A stretch of 64,000 nt of DNA from Symbiodinium natans (taxonomy: Eukaryota > Sar > Dinophyceae > Suessiales > Symbiodiniaceae), in assembly GCA_905221605.1 (NCBI GenBank), contig CAJNDS010000111.1:1-64000 (forward strand), given 5' to 3'. The stretch's first letter is position 1, and each line of letters opens with the position of its first letter. Below, one piece after another: positions 1 to 13,140 of this stretch. Both the position numbers and the translations under genes were made by a program. The notes under the pieces were generated by a model. The model did not search any database, was not told where the DNA came from, and saw only the letters and a program-made list of their open reading frames with translations.

Positions 1-598
1 CAGCACACAGCACACAGCACACAGCACACAGCACACAGCACACAGCACACAGCACACAGCACACAGCACACAGCACACAGCACACAGCACACAGCACACA
101 GCACACAGCACACAGCACACAGCACACAGCACACAGCACACAGCACCCAGCACACAGCACACAGCACACAGCACACAGCACACAGCACACAGCACACAGC
201 ACACAGCACACAGCACACAGCACACAGCACACAGCACACAGCACACAGCACACAGCACACAGCACACAGCACACAGCACACAGCACACAGAACACAGCAC
301 ACAGCACACAGCACACAGCACACAGCACACAGCACACAGCACACAGCACACAGCACACAGCACACAGCACACAGCACACAGCACACAGCACACAGCACAC
401 AACACACAACACACAACACACAACACACAACACACAACACACAACACACAACACACAACACACAACACACAACACACACACACAACACACAACACACAAA
501 CACACAACACACAACACACAACCCAACAACACACAACACACAACACACAACACACAACACACAACACACAACACACAACACACAACACACAACACACA

Positions 599-624
<26 letters not shown>
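1..624. repeat. Heptamer satellite, CAGCACA grading into CAACACA, then (CA)n
   Basis: The window opens inside a tandem array of a 7-bp unit CAGCACA that runs to about position 400 with rare point variants (near 147 and 291). It then switches to the one-base variant CAACACA up to about 600 and ends in a plain CA dinucleotide run. The left end is not in the window. The unit is not the TTTAGGG-type telomere repeat. No coding potential is claimed. Confidence 0.97.
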
Positions 625-629
<5 letters not shown>

Positions 630-776
630 TCTTACCAACACTGTGTGACTATGTACGGCGGGCTCTTGATACACGAGAACATCTGGGAACCCCGCAGCTT
701 GCGATCTGGCGTTTGGTCAAGGTAGTTTTTTGTTAGTTAAATTGTTGTGGGACAGCTTTTCCTGTTTGCCCTTGCA

Positions 777-3700
777 GGGTGGAGAGCTTGATTTGCATTC
801 GGCATGTTCTGGAAGCCACCCCAGACCAGTTCGATCTGGAGGAAATGGGATGGCTGCTGAACTATCTTACATCCGTTGGCATGGGCATTGGTAAGCAGGG
901 CCAGTTTTTGACAGAGGTGATCGACTTGATCAAAATGTTCGTCCGAAACAAATCCCGTACCGGTCAAAGCTTCCGAAGCAAGTTTGCCAAATATGCGATC
1001 CGGGAGTGCTTTGAGATGCTCGCGGTGAACAGCCGGAGAGAGACCCATGGCAACAAGGAGGAGGCCAAAGCCAAAGCAGATTTGACGGCCAAGATCATCG
1101 AGTTGCTCAAGGACTGCTCCAGGCCACAGCGCAGAAGCACCAACTGCTTGCCCCCAACGTATCAATGTATGGCACTCACCATGCCATGCATGTCTCAGGC
1201 CACTATCAGGCGGTTTGCGGAAGTTTCTGCGGCGAGTGGATCTGCTGCAGTCAATTCGGGAGGTGGGCTTGTACGTCAACTCGCGAAAAGCTGCAGGCTT
1301 CTGTTGTGCTTGAGATGTCTTCGACAGGTGTTGCAGCAAGAGGAGCGTACCAGCGGAAAGCATCCCCCTACACAGATCCTGGAGATCTGGACTGGTCGGG
1401 ACATCCGTCAGGCCCTGCTTCTTTCAATGCAGATGGTTGTGGCAGTTGTGGTATGTTGTGGTGGCTAATGGCCAGGTACTCTTGCCAATCGTGACCAGTC
1501 CTGCCTTCGATGTGCACGGGCCCGTGGTGCATGCAGCTTTGATGCGTCTGGCTGATGTCATACAGGCGAGCTTCGTCGTGTTAAATTCGCTTTGTATTCT
1601 TCTTCTGCAATCTTCGGCGCTTTTGTTTTGTCGGGAACAGGGAAAGCCGGACTACATGTACGACGACATTCTTCAGGACAGGCTTCACAAGTGGCTTCAA
1701 AAGCAGCTCCACAAGTCTGTGGCAGCTACGGCAGGCAGCAGGTGGCAGGTGGGAGGACCTCTTAGACTGCAGGATGTACCGCCAACGGATGAAGCCGGAC
1801 CCTGGCCGGGCTTGACAGTACTGTATAGGCATCGGGCACTCGGGGAAGCTTGGGGAAGCTTGGGGAAGCAGAAGCGGTGCGTGGCTGTTTCTTGTGTTGT
1901 GGATGACGACAGTGCCTCAGGCATCAAAGGAAAGAATACCGGGATGCGGTAGAACAAGAAGACAGTACCTATCAGCAGGAGTATTTCATGAATAGCAGAG
2001 GCCTGGATCCCTTGCTGCCTAGCAGCAGAACGGGCATCGTTTATGTGACCGGAGGACTTGTGCATATGCTGCCGCTCTTGATGCCAGTCAGGTTAGACTT
2101 CGCCAATCGGTTCTTTTCAGCCAATGAAGATCTGAACATCATCTGGAACAGGGTGCAGGACAAGTGCTGTGCGTTTCCTCGTGGATGCAATGTGAGCGCA
2201 AGCAGTGTTTATGCTTTCGGCAGGACAGACTGGCGACGGAGCTTGGTGAGAAAGAGAGGACTCGTGCAGCGACTCACAAGGTTACAGACAGCGATGTGTG
2301 CTGATGGAGGAGCCTGCGCGCTAAATGGGAAGGCCATCAGCAAGATGTCTTCCAAGCCGAAGCTGGAACGAAGACAACGGCGGAGGAAAAAGCTATGCCA
2401 CCTATCGGCACAGTACATGTTTACAATTGCTTACACGTTTTCGTCGGTTTATTTCTGGGGTCCTTCCAAGGTCGGAGCTCGTCCAGGACTTCCAAGTGCT
2501 GATTTGAACCATGTTGCAGTCCTGGATAGTCCTTGCAAATCATGTCGCCGCAGGACTTGATGGCGGCACGTCTGCGCATTCTGAACGAAGGGGCAGCTGC
2601 GCATTTCCGGTGCAACCTCAACAAGTACGACCAAAAGAAGCAAGAGTTCTCCTTGTCAAAGCTCGCCAAAGTTTACGCGAACTTTTGGAAAGACAACGAG
2701 AATCGTGCCAATCAAGAGGCCAGAAGCTTGACATGAATATGCAAACGACGCCATGTGCCATATGCATCAGGTGCAGGAACGTAATGATGCTGTCTACGAG
2801 CTTCTCCGCATCCCAGACAAGCTTGCAATAGAAGGGCAGCTGAAAGATGTAAAGGCCAGCTGACTTGCCACACCGTGCCTGAACAAATGCTGCAGAATGC
2901 AGTCCAATGTCTGTACGCGTGCAGGATCTCCCTCGTGTACCCAGAAGGCAGCGACGCATCCGGCAACCGCACAGAGACTTCGACAAGCTTGTATATCAAG
3001 CATCGAAAGCGCACCGGATCATGAAGACTATGCTTTGCGACTCATCAAAAGCAGACCACGTAGAAGCCGCGAGGCCTGACAAATGGCTTTCAAGGAGCTG
3101 TTGCTTCCAGATGCTTCTCGCTTTGCGAGTCTGCCGTTTACCAGTTTGGAGAACTCATTCGCTTGCAGGTGGTGTGAGTATGAGCCAGACCCAAATGGCC
3201 CACCGAACGTGCTGGCAGTCGGTCTGGTTGACTTCCTGCAGGACAATCAGGTGTGCTGGAGCAGCCGCTAGTGTTCTAGCATCATGAATGCATCGCGACA
3301 TCTTGTGGCCATGACAAGGCCCTCGCCATCGATGCAGGACCTCAGGGATGATCGTGAGGCCTTTAGCATGAACTAGGGACACAGGATACAACGTCCTAAG
3401 CAGAAACGGACAGGCGTTAGCAGCACGTACCATCAAGACATATCAAGACCTAGGCAAGCGAAACAAGGAGAGCATTTTAGCGCGTGCCTTTCAGTACATC
3501 ACTAGATGCTTGTAGTTTGTAGTTCATGCTGAGTTATTCCAGCTCAAGCCATGTGGAAGTATCATCGCCAGCCGTCGTAGCACATACCATGGAAGGAAAG
3601 AATAATGAAGAGTGTACTTGTTGGAAGCAAAGGGATTCCCAGTGTCACTTTCCATTTGGGAGTTTTCCAAGGTACCTGAAAGCCTGACAGAGCACGATTG

Positions 3701-5490
3701 TGGATGCTTCTAGCATATGCCTGCAATGCTGGTACCTGCTCTCGATTGATGTGAGGGTTTCCATGGTGGCTGACTTGCATATCTCGTCCGCAGGATTCCG
3801 GTCGCGTGAGGAGCTGTTGGTCCAGGACAAGTACAAGTACTTCAAGCGTCATGATAGGCGCACCAACTTGCGGCTGGGCAACAATGTGGCACAGATTGGC
3901 CAAATATCATCACATACCCCACATACCGTGGATGTGGTTAGCACACGCGGACAGCATACTCTGCTTGGATGCTTCGATGGTGCCCAAGTGGGGCGTGCAC
4001 AGGTCGTGCATCTACTTGGAGTTCCCGGATGCGCGCTGCCTGCTCGCTGCGCTGAAGGAGTTCTTGAAGCGTGCGCAGCGGCTCTTTCTGTACCAGGCGC
4101 CCCTTTGCGCCTTCAGACTCCTACCCGAATGACTACACCTTGTACTACAAAGACTTATTCAACCTCGTTGCGCGCTGTTTTTCTTTTATGACACGCTTGA
4201 TGTTAAAAAGAAAGCATTCCTTTTTGCAACGTTCCACGTCAGGTTCGAAATCGCTTTCGGCTGGCCACCAATCTCGGCGAATACTGCATCGTTCTGAAGT
4301 TTCAGCATCAGCTTCCGCTTCCGGACTGGGATGTCAGCCGTAGGAAACCAGCCACACCAAGCCAGTCTGGGTGTAACGTATTGCAACGTGTCATTCTGCG
4401 ATGCGTGTGCAGATCCTGTCTTCCGAAGCATCACGCAGGACTCAGCAATCCACTACTCAGAGCTTCGCATGTGCTTAAGTGGAAAGTCCAAGAAGAACAA
4501 CACTGTCCAGCAGTATCGCGACACAATGAAGAAGGCTGAAGAAATCTTGCAGCACAGCTGCAACGTTCCTCCCTCCGAGACCGGTTTGGTGGCGCAATAC
4601 ATCTCAACCATGTTGAGAAGCCGTAGCATCTACCACTCGGATATCATCTTCCTGCGATGCAAAGATGTCAATCTGGAGGCTGGGGGTGCCAATGGGTGAC
4701 CGCCTTCAGAGCTTGCATCCTTTCAGATTCTTTCAAGCATCGCAACCGCCCGGACTCTGCATTGTCGAAATGCATCCAAAGATAGTTCTGTCCACCATCC
4801 TGACTGGAAACATGGAGTGCTTGGACAGGTCGATGGTGAGGAGGTATTCTGTCAGTCGGCGGAGCTCACGAGTTGCCAGCTCTTCGTCATTGAGCGAGAG
4901 GCTGGCAATGTGCGACCTTGCAACATCTCTATATCTCACGCTCTCAGTTTCATCGCTCCGTCCTCTCTTTTTTCTCTGTGACTCTGTCTGTAATTGATTT
5001 GGGTCTCTCTCTCTCTCTCTCTCTCGCTCTCTCGGTTTCATCTCTCTGTTTTGCTTTCTGTCTGTGGCTCTGTTTGTCTTTGTGTATACTGTATTCCTGT
5101 CCCAACGAAGGCAGGTGAGGGTGTCGTCAAGACTGGCGACCGGATTCGACTGAAGTCCAAGTTCACCCAGAAGTACTTGGATGCTTTAGCTTTCTTAAGC
5201 TGAGCGAGAGTCCGAAGATGAAATGCGGCTTGAAACGCGGAAGATGCAGAAGACATGTCTTCAGCCGAGGATGTACATGCCAGTGGGCATTTGAGATGTC
5301 GCCTGTCAGAGAAGGCGGAGGACTCATGCTCTACAGAAATTCAGAGTCCCTTAAAGTTAGCATAGCTGTGCTGCACATTCCCTGTAGGACTATGACATGA
5401 CGTTCACAGTTGAAACCATTGGATGCAGAGATGACTATGCGCTTAGCCGCTTCTTTGACTGCAGAATTGCGGTTCTGCCGAATGTAAGAT
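777..5490 (+). CDS. Multi-exon gene(s) of unknown function, internal exons only
   Basis: I do not recognise this protein. Several open stretches have convincing coding character and splice-like borders. A long exon about 777-1121 (helical, Lys/Glu-rich, after CAG at 774-776, followed by a GC donor) is the best. Others lie near 1641-1730, 2096-2160, 2230-2290 and 2344-2412. Exon 2554-2718 (phase 0, GC donor at 2719) should join 2773-2850 in frame, giving an alpha-helical charged protein. Further candidates are near 3800-3900, 4410-4690, 5113-5176 (containing VKTGDRIRLKSKFTQKYLD) and 5404-5490. The last is weakly reminiscent of a beta-trefoil MIR-type segment, which I do not claim. It may be one gene or two; start, end and most joins are unresolved. 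The predicted style (short helical exons, GC donors) matches the securely identified genes downstream. Confidence 0.35.
5003..5034. repeat. (CT)n microsatellite
   Basis: Dinucleotide CT run with one interruption, lying in a pyrimidine-rich stretch (4,920-5,100) just upstream of a candidate exon at 5,113. It probably forms part of an intron. Confidence 0.9.
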
Positions 5491-5499
5491 AATGTAAGT

Positions 5500-7700
5500 G
5501 CAGCAAACCCAGCCAACACGCACGTCGCCTGGGCCGGCCTCGAGAATTGCGCAGGGGTTGTTACATTGTACTCGAGTGTCCAGATCAAGGCGGCTTTGGG
5601 AAGCCAGGGGGAGGGGGAATCCTCAATCCTGACTTGAAGGTAGCCCTTCAGATTTATTGGGACCCAAGTGTCCGGGATATTTCGCAAAGCCACAACCGCA
5701 AAGTATCCAGAATATTGCCCAATATCGAACATCTTTAGAACAGTTTAGAAAACAGGTCCAGGCCCGAAACGAACCCTGGATATGTGTTGGATCATCTTTC
5801 TGGACGGCTGCCCGCGCGCTTCGGCAACGCGAGCCACCCTGGAAGCAGCGGACCCCGACCCATTTGGAAGTTTGGAATCATGCGATTGGATTCTCAAATT
5901 GAGTAGGGCTCGAAGGTGTTAAGTTGTGCTCTTTGCGCATGTCTAGCTGAACGTGTATGTGCGTGATGTCCGCGTCCATGAATGTGTCCGAATCCGAACC
6001 CGCGTCGCATGGAAGGCTGTCAGCAGCCACCTGCCGTGAGATCTCGGAAACGAAATACGCGGGCCCTTTAAGACAACTAAGTGATAAGCACGAAGTGTCG
6101 TCTGTAGGCCGTCTGCAGACGCATCGGTCGACGGATGCGAGAGAAATCTTTGCACGCCTCACACACGGAACTCACAGGATCTCACAATGTTGTAAAGATT
6201 CGCCAAAGGAGTATTGCGGGATGGGCTCTTTATGGTCCTCGGAGAATCCGTTATTTCAAAAGGCCGCTCGCTGGGGCCGCCGTCCATTCGATGCACGTTG
6301 GAAGCGGCGCTGGAAGTTGGGTGTTGCTGGTGGCAAGGCCTCAAGCTTGCTCGGTCAAGCCTGGGAGCACTCTGTAGACAACAGCTGAGACTACAGTGAC
6401 TACAGCTATCCAAGATCAAGGGGTGGTTCAGCAGAAGTGCTGCCAGCTGGAACCAGAAGCTGGTCGAAATGTGTGCCTGTTGCAACATGGGGCCCCAGAA
6501 CCGACTGTGTACGGATTCACCGAAACACGAATACTCGAGGAACCGCAACATGATAGACATGTCCGTTTTTTAGGTATAACTTTTGGCTCCGTGGAAGATT
6601 CTCATCCTCGACCCAGGTTGTGGGATGACGGGAACCTTGACCGAGTTCCGCAGCTTGCATGTGGAGACGTCCTTGAAGCTCAAGGCACGACGTGATCCCC
6701 GCACCTTTAAGCCTTTGTGTAGGATTTCAGTGGATCGTCTTGTTAACCTGAGCTCTAGGCCAGTGCTTCCAACTATGTGACGGTGAGGTGGGCAAATGTC
6801 ATGTCAAGTTTGCTCCTTCCGTTAGCTGCTTGCAGTGTTGAAACTCTTGCTTCTCTGTGCCTGTCGATGTGCCTGCTTCTTGGCAAAGGCAGGGGGCCAA
6901 CTTCTTGACATCTTTTGGGGAGAAACTTGCTGTGAAAAGTGAGCCAAGTGATGTCTTGAGCTCAGACCGCTTGCTCTCGGACTTAAGCTCGTGATTCCTT
7001 GTTCAGAGTCCTCCATGAACCCTGGCTCTGCACTAGGCCGCACATGAGTCCGGCCAAGTCTTCACAATCCTCAGGGATGGAGCCATGCTGCTGGATTTTC
7101 ATGCGACGTACAACAGCAGCCGTGCGGCCATCAGGACACCTATGTGGCACAAAAGCCGTAGTGTGGTGTACTTGCTTTACGGTGTGCCCCCCCGCCCCCC
7201 CTTCCGTAAGATGGGCACTTAAAGGCTATGCTGCACATGCGTGCCGGGTAAACATATCGTTTACAAAGGAACCACCCGTAGAATAGACGCCACGTGCCCG
7301 CAGTGTCAGCATGATGCATCCTGGCCGAGGGCGGAGGGTGCGGAGGGTGCGGAGGGTGCGGAGGGTGCGGAGGGCCCGGAGGGCAGGGCGCTGAGGGGAG
7401 GGTGCGGAGGGGAGGGCGCGGAAGGGAGGGCGCGGAAGGGAGGGCGGTCCACACGTGAAACCTACGGAGGTCCGCCTCTTTCTGCGCCCCGAACGCGTTC
7501 CTGCTTGGGAAATGCACGGCAAGAACCAGAATGCAAAGAAGGCCTCGTGCCCGATCTGATTGGACAAGCGCAGGGCCCGAACCCGAAGGCTGGGCTAAAC
7601 TCTAAGCCTGAAGCCTTCGGCTCCAAATCGTAAACCCGGACCCCAAAGGCTCGAACCCAAAACCTTGACAAAATCCTAGCGATTCCCCATCCCCAAAACT
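5500..7700. other. Non-coding or intronic stretch without assignable genes
   Basis: Open frames here are short and lack recognisable motifs or consistent splice borders. The only structured element is the G-rich repeat at 7,328-7,445, described separately. I see no RNA gene. Confidence 0.5.
7328..7445. repeat. G-rich minisatellite (GGAGGGTGC-like units)
   Basis: Degenerate tandem units of about 9-10 bp built from GGAGGGTGCG or GGAGGGCGCG. The + strand is almost without C runs and rich in G triplets, so it could form G-quadruplexes. Both strands are open across it purely because of the repeat (Glu-Gly-Ala on one, Pro-rich on the other); I do not call these proteins. Confidence 0.85.
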
Positions 7701-7705
7701 ACAGC

Positions 7706-9318
7706 TTGATGTCAGCGACGAATAGGACTTTGGCACACGAGACCTCCGACGAAGTCCTTCAAAAGACAATGATGGAAGCTCATATGCGGACTGAGATTTC
7801 CAGTGGAGATGTGGACACGCACGGGTCATCCTTCCAGAGAGTCCCACCAGAATTCAAGACAATGATGTGGAGCATTGCTGGGCACTTCCGAAGCCACTTG
7901 GTCGAATCAAGCCCACCTCTACCAAATCCTTGCACCGGCTTGTTTTGGGTTACGACAAGCCACGAACAGAAGCGAGAGTACTTCCGTGTGATGTGCAGGC
8001 CACACTGGACACACCAAACATCATGCTTCTCACGAGGCAGATGCGTTTCATGGCTTGCCTTCGTTGCCTTTTTGCATGTCGTTCAGCCGAGCAATGGTCA
8101 CCTAATGTTGAGAGAAGGGGTTGGCAGGGAGGGCTGATGGATGCAAGCTGGGACTCGGAGAGCCCAGAAGATGCGGAAGTTGGCACCCGCCGGGCTCGCC
8201 TTGAGTTCTCGAACAATAGGTCTAAAGAGAGCATGTTTCTGTCATGATGCCATTGCAGGCTTACATGCCTGATCCTCACGATGCCAAACTCTTACCAAGC
8301 CCTCATGATGTGCCATCCTCGTGCAGGCATCAAGCCTCCACAGGCTTTGCATCAGAGCTGCCAAGAATCTTGCAGCGATAATGCGATGCATCTACATGAT
8401 GATGGAAGTTCCGCAGTGCGTTGGTGGTCGGAGGTGGGCAGGAAGCAGATGGACACAACACTGAGCTTCATGAGGTTTCCCATATTCCGTTTCCATTTCA
8501 GGGCCCGGCCCAGCACAGCTGCCACAAGCTAGTCTAAGGTCACAAATCATGACAAAAGTCTGGTTGCTCTGGTTGCTTTGGTTGCTTTGGTTGCAGGTAT
8601 GTGCTGGAAACTTTCGCAAACCGAATGACGCAGCACTCTCCGCTCCCGAGGAGAGTGTCAGGGCTCGCAGAGATGGCGGGATGTGTTTTTTTTTGTGCTG
8701 GGGAGAAATTGCCGTGCTCTTTCCTTGTCTTCAAAGGCAAGAAAGAGTGCATGGACTCTGCCATTTCAAGGTCACCGCTTCTCAAGCCAAAGCCCTGTTC
8801 AGGATTATCGCATTGGTGTCAGCTGTGCAAATGGTGCGCATCTTGCCTGCATTTGGGTGAGTGCTTCCTTGTCTCTTCTGTTGTTGCGACCTGCAGCCCT
8901 TCTGCACACCCCAGGAAAGGAGAAGATGCCGGACGGCGAGCTGGATCTTACTTGCGCTTTGCTGCCGATGAAGTTCATGCGATTTTGTGCTTCAGTGTTG
9001 TCGAACCTTTGGGTCTGCCAGAGACCGGACGAGCCTGAGGCGGCAGACTGTTCAGACAGCATCAAGTCAGAAATCTCATCGCATTGGCCTTGAAAAATTG
9101 ACATGTTCTTGCAGGCTATGTTCGCGGTGCCGCGAGAGCAGGAGCGACACGAAAGAGAGCTTGCCACCATCGACCGCGAGAGAATGCACTTGCTCAGCAT
9201 GGTGGGCTCCTACACTTGTGATATGGTGGCAGCTTGGCCTTCAACATCTTCCAGCTTGCCAGCCGACTATCGAATGGGGCTGGTGCCCCTGACGACAACG
9301 CGCAAGCATTCCCAGGAC

Positions 9319-9354
<36 letters not shown>

Positions 9355-9405
9355 AACGACGATGATCAGGCTGCGGATGAGGATGAGGATGGTGGTGATG
9401 ATTGA
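7706..9405 (+). CDS. Candidate exons of an unrecognised gene ending in an acidic tail
   Basis: No family recognised. Exon-like open stretches occur at about 7,706-7,935 (contains EFKTMMWSIAGHF), 7,950-8,070, 8,600-8,660, 8,920-8,990 and 9,103-9,405. The last follows a TTGCAG acceptor-like sequence and reads as a charged helix (REQERHERELATIDRERM). It continues into a run of Asp encoded by the GAT repeat at 9,317-9,365 and stops at TGA 9,403. Whether these belong to one gene is not established. The acidic tail is a direct product of microsatellite growth in frame. Confidence 0.25.
8562..8596. repeat. Short GGTTGCTTT tandem repeat
   Basis: About four copies of a 9-bp unit related to GGTTGCTTT, ending in GGTTGCAGGT, which resembles a splice-acceptor context. 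Probably intronic. Confidence 0.75.
9317..9365. repeat. (GAT)n trinucleotide repeat
   Basis: About fourteen GAT units with one AAC interruption, followed by GAT/GAG-rich sequence to about 9,410. In the + frame it encodes poly-aspartate at the end of a candidate exon. Confidence 0.93.
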
Positions 9406-9449
9406 TGAGATAGAGGATGACCCCCTCCCCCACCCCCACATGCAGATGA

Positions 9450-12400
9450 CCGCGGTGCTGAAACTAGTGCGTCAACGTTGTGTACTTATCGCTGCCAACC
9501 CCTGATTACCCACAGATTCCATGGATTCAGGCAAGGTCGTGCAGATTGGAAGGCCTCGTTGTTCATGTGAGATGATATGAGGGTACTGCGAATTGGCCAA
9601 AGTCGGTGGGCAATCCCTGGGCTCCGCCCGTGACCCTGCTCTCTCGTGAGCTCCTATGGCCTGGGGCTTGCTAAGGGCCGTCAGAAGTTCGGTTTCGAGG
9701 GGCACGAAAGCAGTCGAGAGAGTGCGACATTACACTCCATCGCATTGTCGAGTGCGACGATGTGCGACGTTTATGCTTCCCTGACATGAAGATGCTGCTT
9801 GCGAGAGGCCTCTTGTGCAACCCCGCTATAGTGGGTTGCGTTTCGTGGAAAAGAGGGACCCCCCAGCAACCGATCCCTGTGTTTTCCACATGCCAGCCCG
9901 ACATGCCATGTGTTCAGGTCGATTTGTAGCGCTGTACGCCTGCTACCGCTGCCGCTGATATGACTTAGGTAGAGCCGATGCTCGAGAAATTGAGGGTAGC
10001 AGGGCAGCGACCTCTTAGCCGTGACGAGGCGTGGTACTTGTATAGTAACTTAGTACCAGCCGGAGCTGCAGCAAGGGTTGACAAGCAAAGCTTCGCCATG
10101 GCTCTGCAATTGGCAGGTGCTCGTCTTCCAAGACTTCTCCAACCTGTGTCTTGCCCTTGTGCAGAGCATCTTTGACAATGAGATGAGATGCGTGTCAAAC
10201 TCGTCCCAGGCAGATTCCGCATCTGAAGCCTTTCATTGTACGTTTATTCCGCCTTTGACATGTCAGAATCACTGAACAGGCCCACAATCATCACCATCAT
10301 CATCAAGCCATTGCAGACAAGGACTGTTACCCGTGGACGGTTGCGTCGTTGGGCAACGCTGGGCAACGTTGGGCAATGCTGGGCAATGCTGGGCAATGTT
10401 GTGCAATGTTGTGCATATGTCAGGACCGAGCTGGTGGACTTGGCGACGGACAAGGTGACCAGAAGGATGCGATGGTCCAGAATGATGACAGTGGCCAAGG
10501 AGACTCAAGCGCTCGACTTGAGCGCCAGAGAGTGCAGAGCTCTGTTGCGAGTGCTCTTTTTGCGTCTCGTGCTCTTTTGCCTCGCCTCTTGCGTGAACAT
10601 GCTTCCGCGCAGTCCGGGGTCTTTTACAGTGTTACGTATGTCTTTTGTGCCCAATGAAGTTGTTGAGTGGGAAATGCACAGGAGATGGATTGAACACAAA
10701 TGTTCTGCTTGCCTTCAATGCAGACAAGCGCAACGCCAGCTCTTTGTCGCAGGCACAGAGTCTTTTGGGACCTAAATACGTGGGCGAACGCTTCAAAGGC
10801 CCAAGCCACCGATCACCGCATGACAGGATGCTCGTGCAGCCGTTGTCGCTGAAGTCATCCCGGCAAGCACCATCAAAGCGATTTTGCATCTATTCCTCTA
10901 CGCTCTGCACCAGGCTGGTCCCAAGTTTTCATGTTGTGAGTCATGACAATTTTGGCTAACAGATGTCAGAGTCTGCATGCGATTTGTGAGTGCTTGAGCT
11001 TGGCGGCAGAGAGGAGGCGATCGCTTTCAGAAGTGCAACCAGGGACACTGAGGCGAGCAATCTTCCTTCACGCTGTATGGTCACTGTAGCGAATGCTTTC
11101 GGCGTAGAACACGCTCTGCAGATTCCTGTTCGGGTCATCTCGGGCATCATCAACCAGTGCATCGCCGCTCTAGCAGCGCTCATGCAACTTGATTGAACTG
11201 GGTGTCCCAGCATGTTTCAAAATCTTTCCTCTCTTCGACTGCACGAGGAGTCTGACTGGCAAATCCAATGCAGAGTTTGGACCGGCAGAGGCTCTAGCTC
11301 ATGCCCTATCAGCTTTATAATATGTCGTCCCGGCTGAGAGGGCTGTGCTGGTGACTTGCTTCAGGACGGCCCTGAAGCGGGGTCCTGCGATTACGACGTT
11401 TGTGAAGCAGTCTCACAAGCCATGACAGAGGGAGCTCAGCTGGTGCCCAGAGCCCGGGTTGCTCAGCTGCAGGCCGGAGAAAGGGAAAATGTTGATGTGA
11501 ACGTGATGTTCTGATTGAGGGATGGTGGGAACTGGTGGGCGGAAGGTTGATGAAGGTTGCCCTGGTGGCGCATTGCCTGGTCAGGCCGAGAGATCTGCCG
11601 ATTCCCTTCGGTCCCATGTGCAGCGGATGATGGAGGCTGTCATGGCTTCGGTGTATAGTCGGCCAAACGTTGTTAAGTAGCAGTGGGGCGCATGCGAGTG
11701 GCGAGTGCAGGAGGGAGAGTTGGACTTCTCTCAGCCTGGGCGTGGGCGACAGAAAGCGTTCCTCACCGAGCGGATCAACACTGTCGCATTTGTGTGGACG
11801 CGTCTAGATGGAGATGTCCAGGTGCCTGCTCTTCTTTTTTTTTCCTTGTGGGATATTCCTGGAGCGTCGCGTCCGCTCCCTTGCGTGAGGACAAGCGATG
11901 CCTGCTTGTCACCACTACGCGCTTCCGCATGGCCTTGCTGCACGTTCCGGCCGATGGGTCGACAATACCACAACCTGCTGAACTACGTGTCGTGTCCCAA
12001 CCGCGCAACCTGCAAGACATGAGACGTGTGGTATTCGACTTGAGGACAGATGAGTAGGAACCTGAATGCACGAGAAGCCCACAACATTGACAAAAATGCC
12101 ATCGAATCCATGGTGCGAGGATGCGGCAGATTCTATGCTTGGTCTGGGGGAATGATGATGATGACGTTGATGAAGTTGTTTCGTTTCAGCTCCTGGTGTT
12201 CGAGAGCTCTGCACGCCGGCGGTCCTTCCAAGAGGCCCAAATTCTGCATAGAGTTTTGCCGTTTTGTTTTTGAAGGAGCCGCAGGCTCGGAAATGCAAGC
12301 ACATGCATCAGTACAAGTCCCTTGCGCAGATGCTGCACCGCAGGCTTTGCGCAAAGTGCCACGGAAGCAGGGGTACTCTGGCGGTGAGGACGGAAAGAAT

Positions 12401-13140
12401 CTAGCCGGAGTCAAGCTCGAACGGTGTAATGTGAGTGAGGTGGAAGAAGCTATCTTTGTTGATGTCAATTTCGGTTGTGTGCAGCGAGCTTTGGTGAACT
12501 CCACAAAGGAATGATGCAACGGCATCCATTCGAAATCGTGCACGCGGCATTCTTGAATCGGCCGTGAAGCCTACTTCACTGGAGTCCCTCCGGGAGACAT
12601 GTCAAGTTCGCAGGGGTGGCATTCCACTGGCCCCACAGCTGCATCTTTGGGACAAGATCGGATTGTTGAGTTCTTGCTTGGCTCAACGCTTTCCTTGTAA
12701 TCCTAGCAGGATGTCTTGGAGGATGTTCGGCTGCCTTGTTTCATTTTGTCACCCTTTTCGCATTAACAACAGATTTTTTGCAGTCCTTGGCGGTCACTTC
12801 TTGCTTTTTGGGATCACTGATGGAATCTGTTGCTGCTGATGGTGTCTTTCCTGGGATTGCATTCTGCTTTCACATCTTCGGGTAGTCTTTGGCATATTGC
12901 GGCATCGATTGGTTTCGCGCGCTCTCATCTTTCTACCGTGCATCCCCTGCTTGTTTTCCTCCGTCGCATTTTGCTGGTCATGTTTTCTTGTTGCTGCCTT
13001 CCTGCTGTCACATCACCTGGGATTGTTTCCGTCGATTCGCTGTTGCTGGCTGCTGCCGGCAACTCAGTATATTTTCTTGGGTTTCATGAGATTGACATTA
13101 CAAACGGAGCTCTTGTCTCACCCCGAAATGCCTTATTAGA
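9450..13140. other. Region with weak exon-like stretches and one decamer repeat
   Basis: Possible coding fragments lie at about 9,970-10,120 (contains PLSRDEAWYLYSN), 10,990-11,190 (contains VRVISGIINQCIAALAAL) and 12,060-12,510. None has a recognisable domain or a matching partner exon. A 10-bp tandem repeat lies at 10,351-10,410. The rest holds nothing I can name. Confidence 0.4.
10351..10410. repeat. Decamer repeat GGGCAAYGYT
   Basis: Six or seven head-to-tail copies of a 10-bp unit GGGCAAYGYT; the last copies change GGG to GTG. The step-wise base changes along the array suggest growth by slippage from one end. Confidence 0.9.

Noticed and set aside
1-624. Telomere
   Set aside because: The heptamer is CAGCACA/CAACACA, not the TTTAGGG-type repeat, and it grades into a CA microsatellite.
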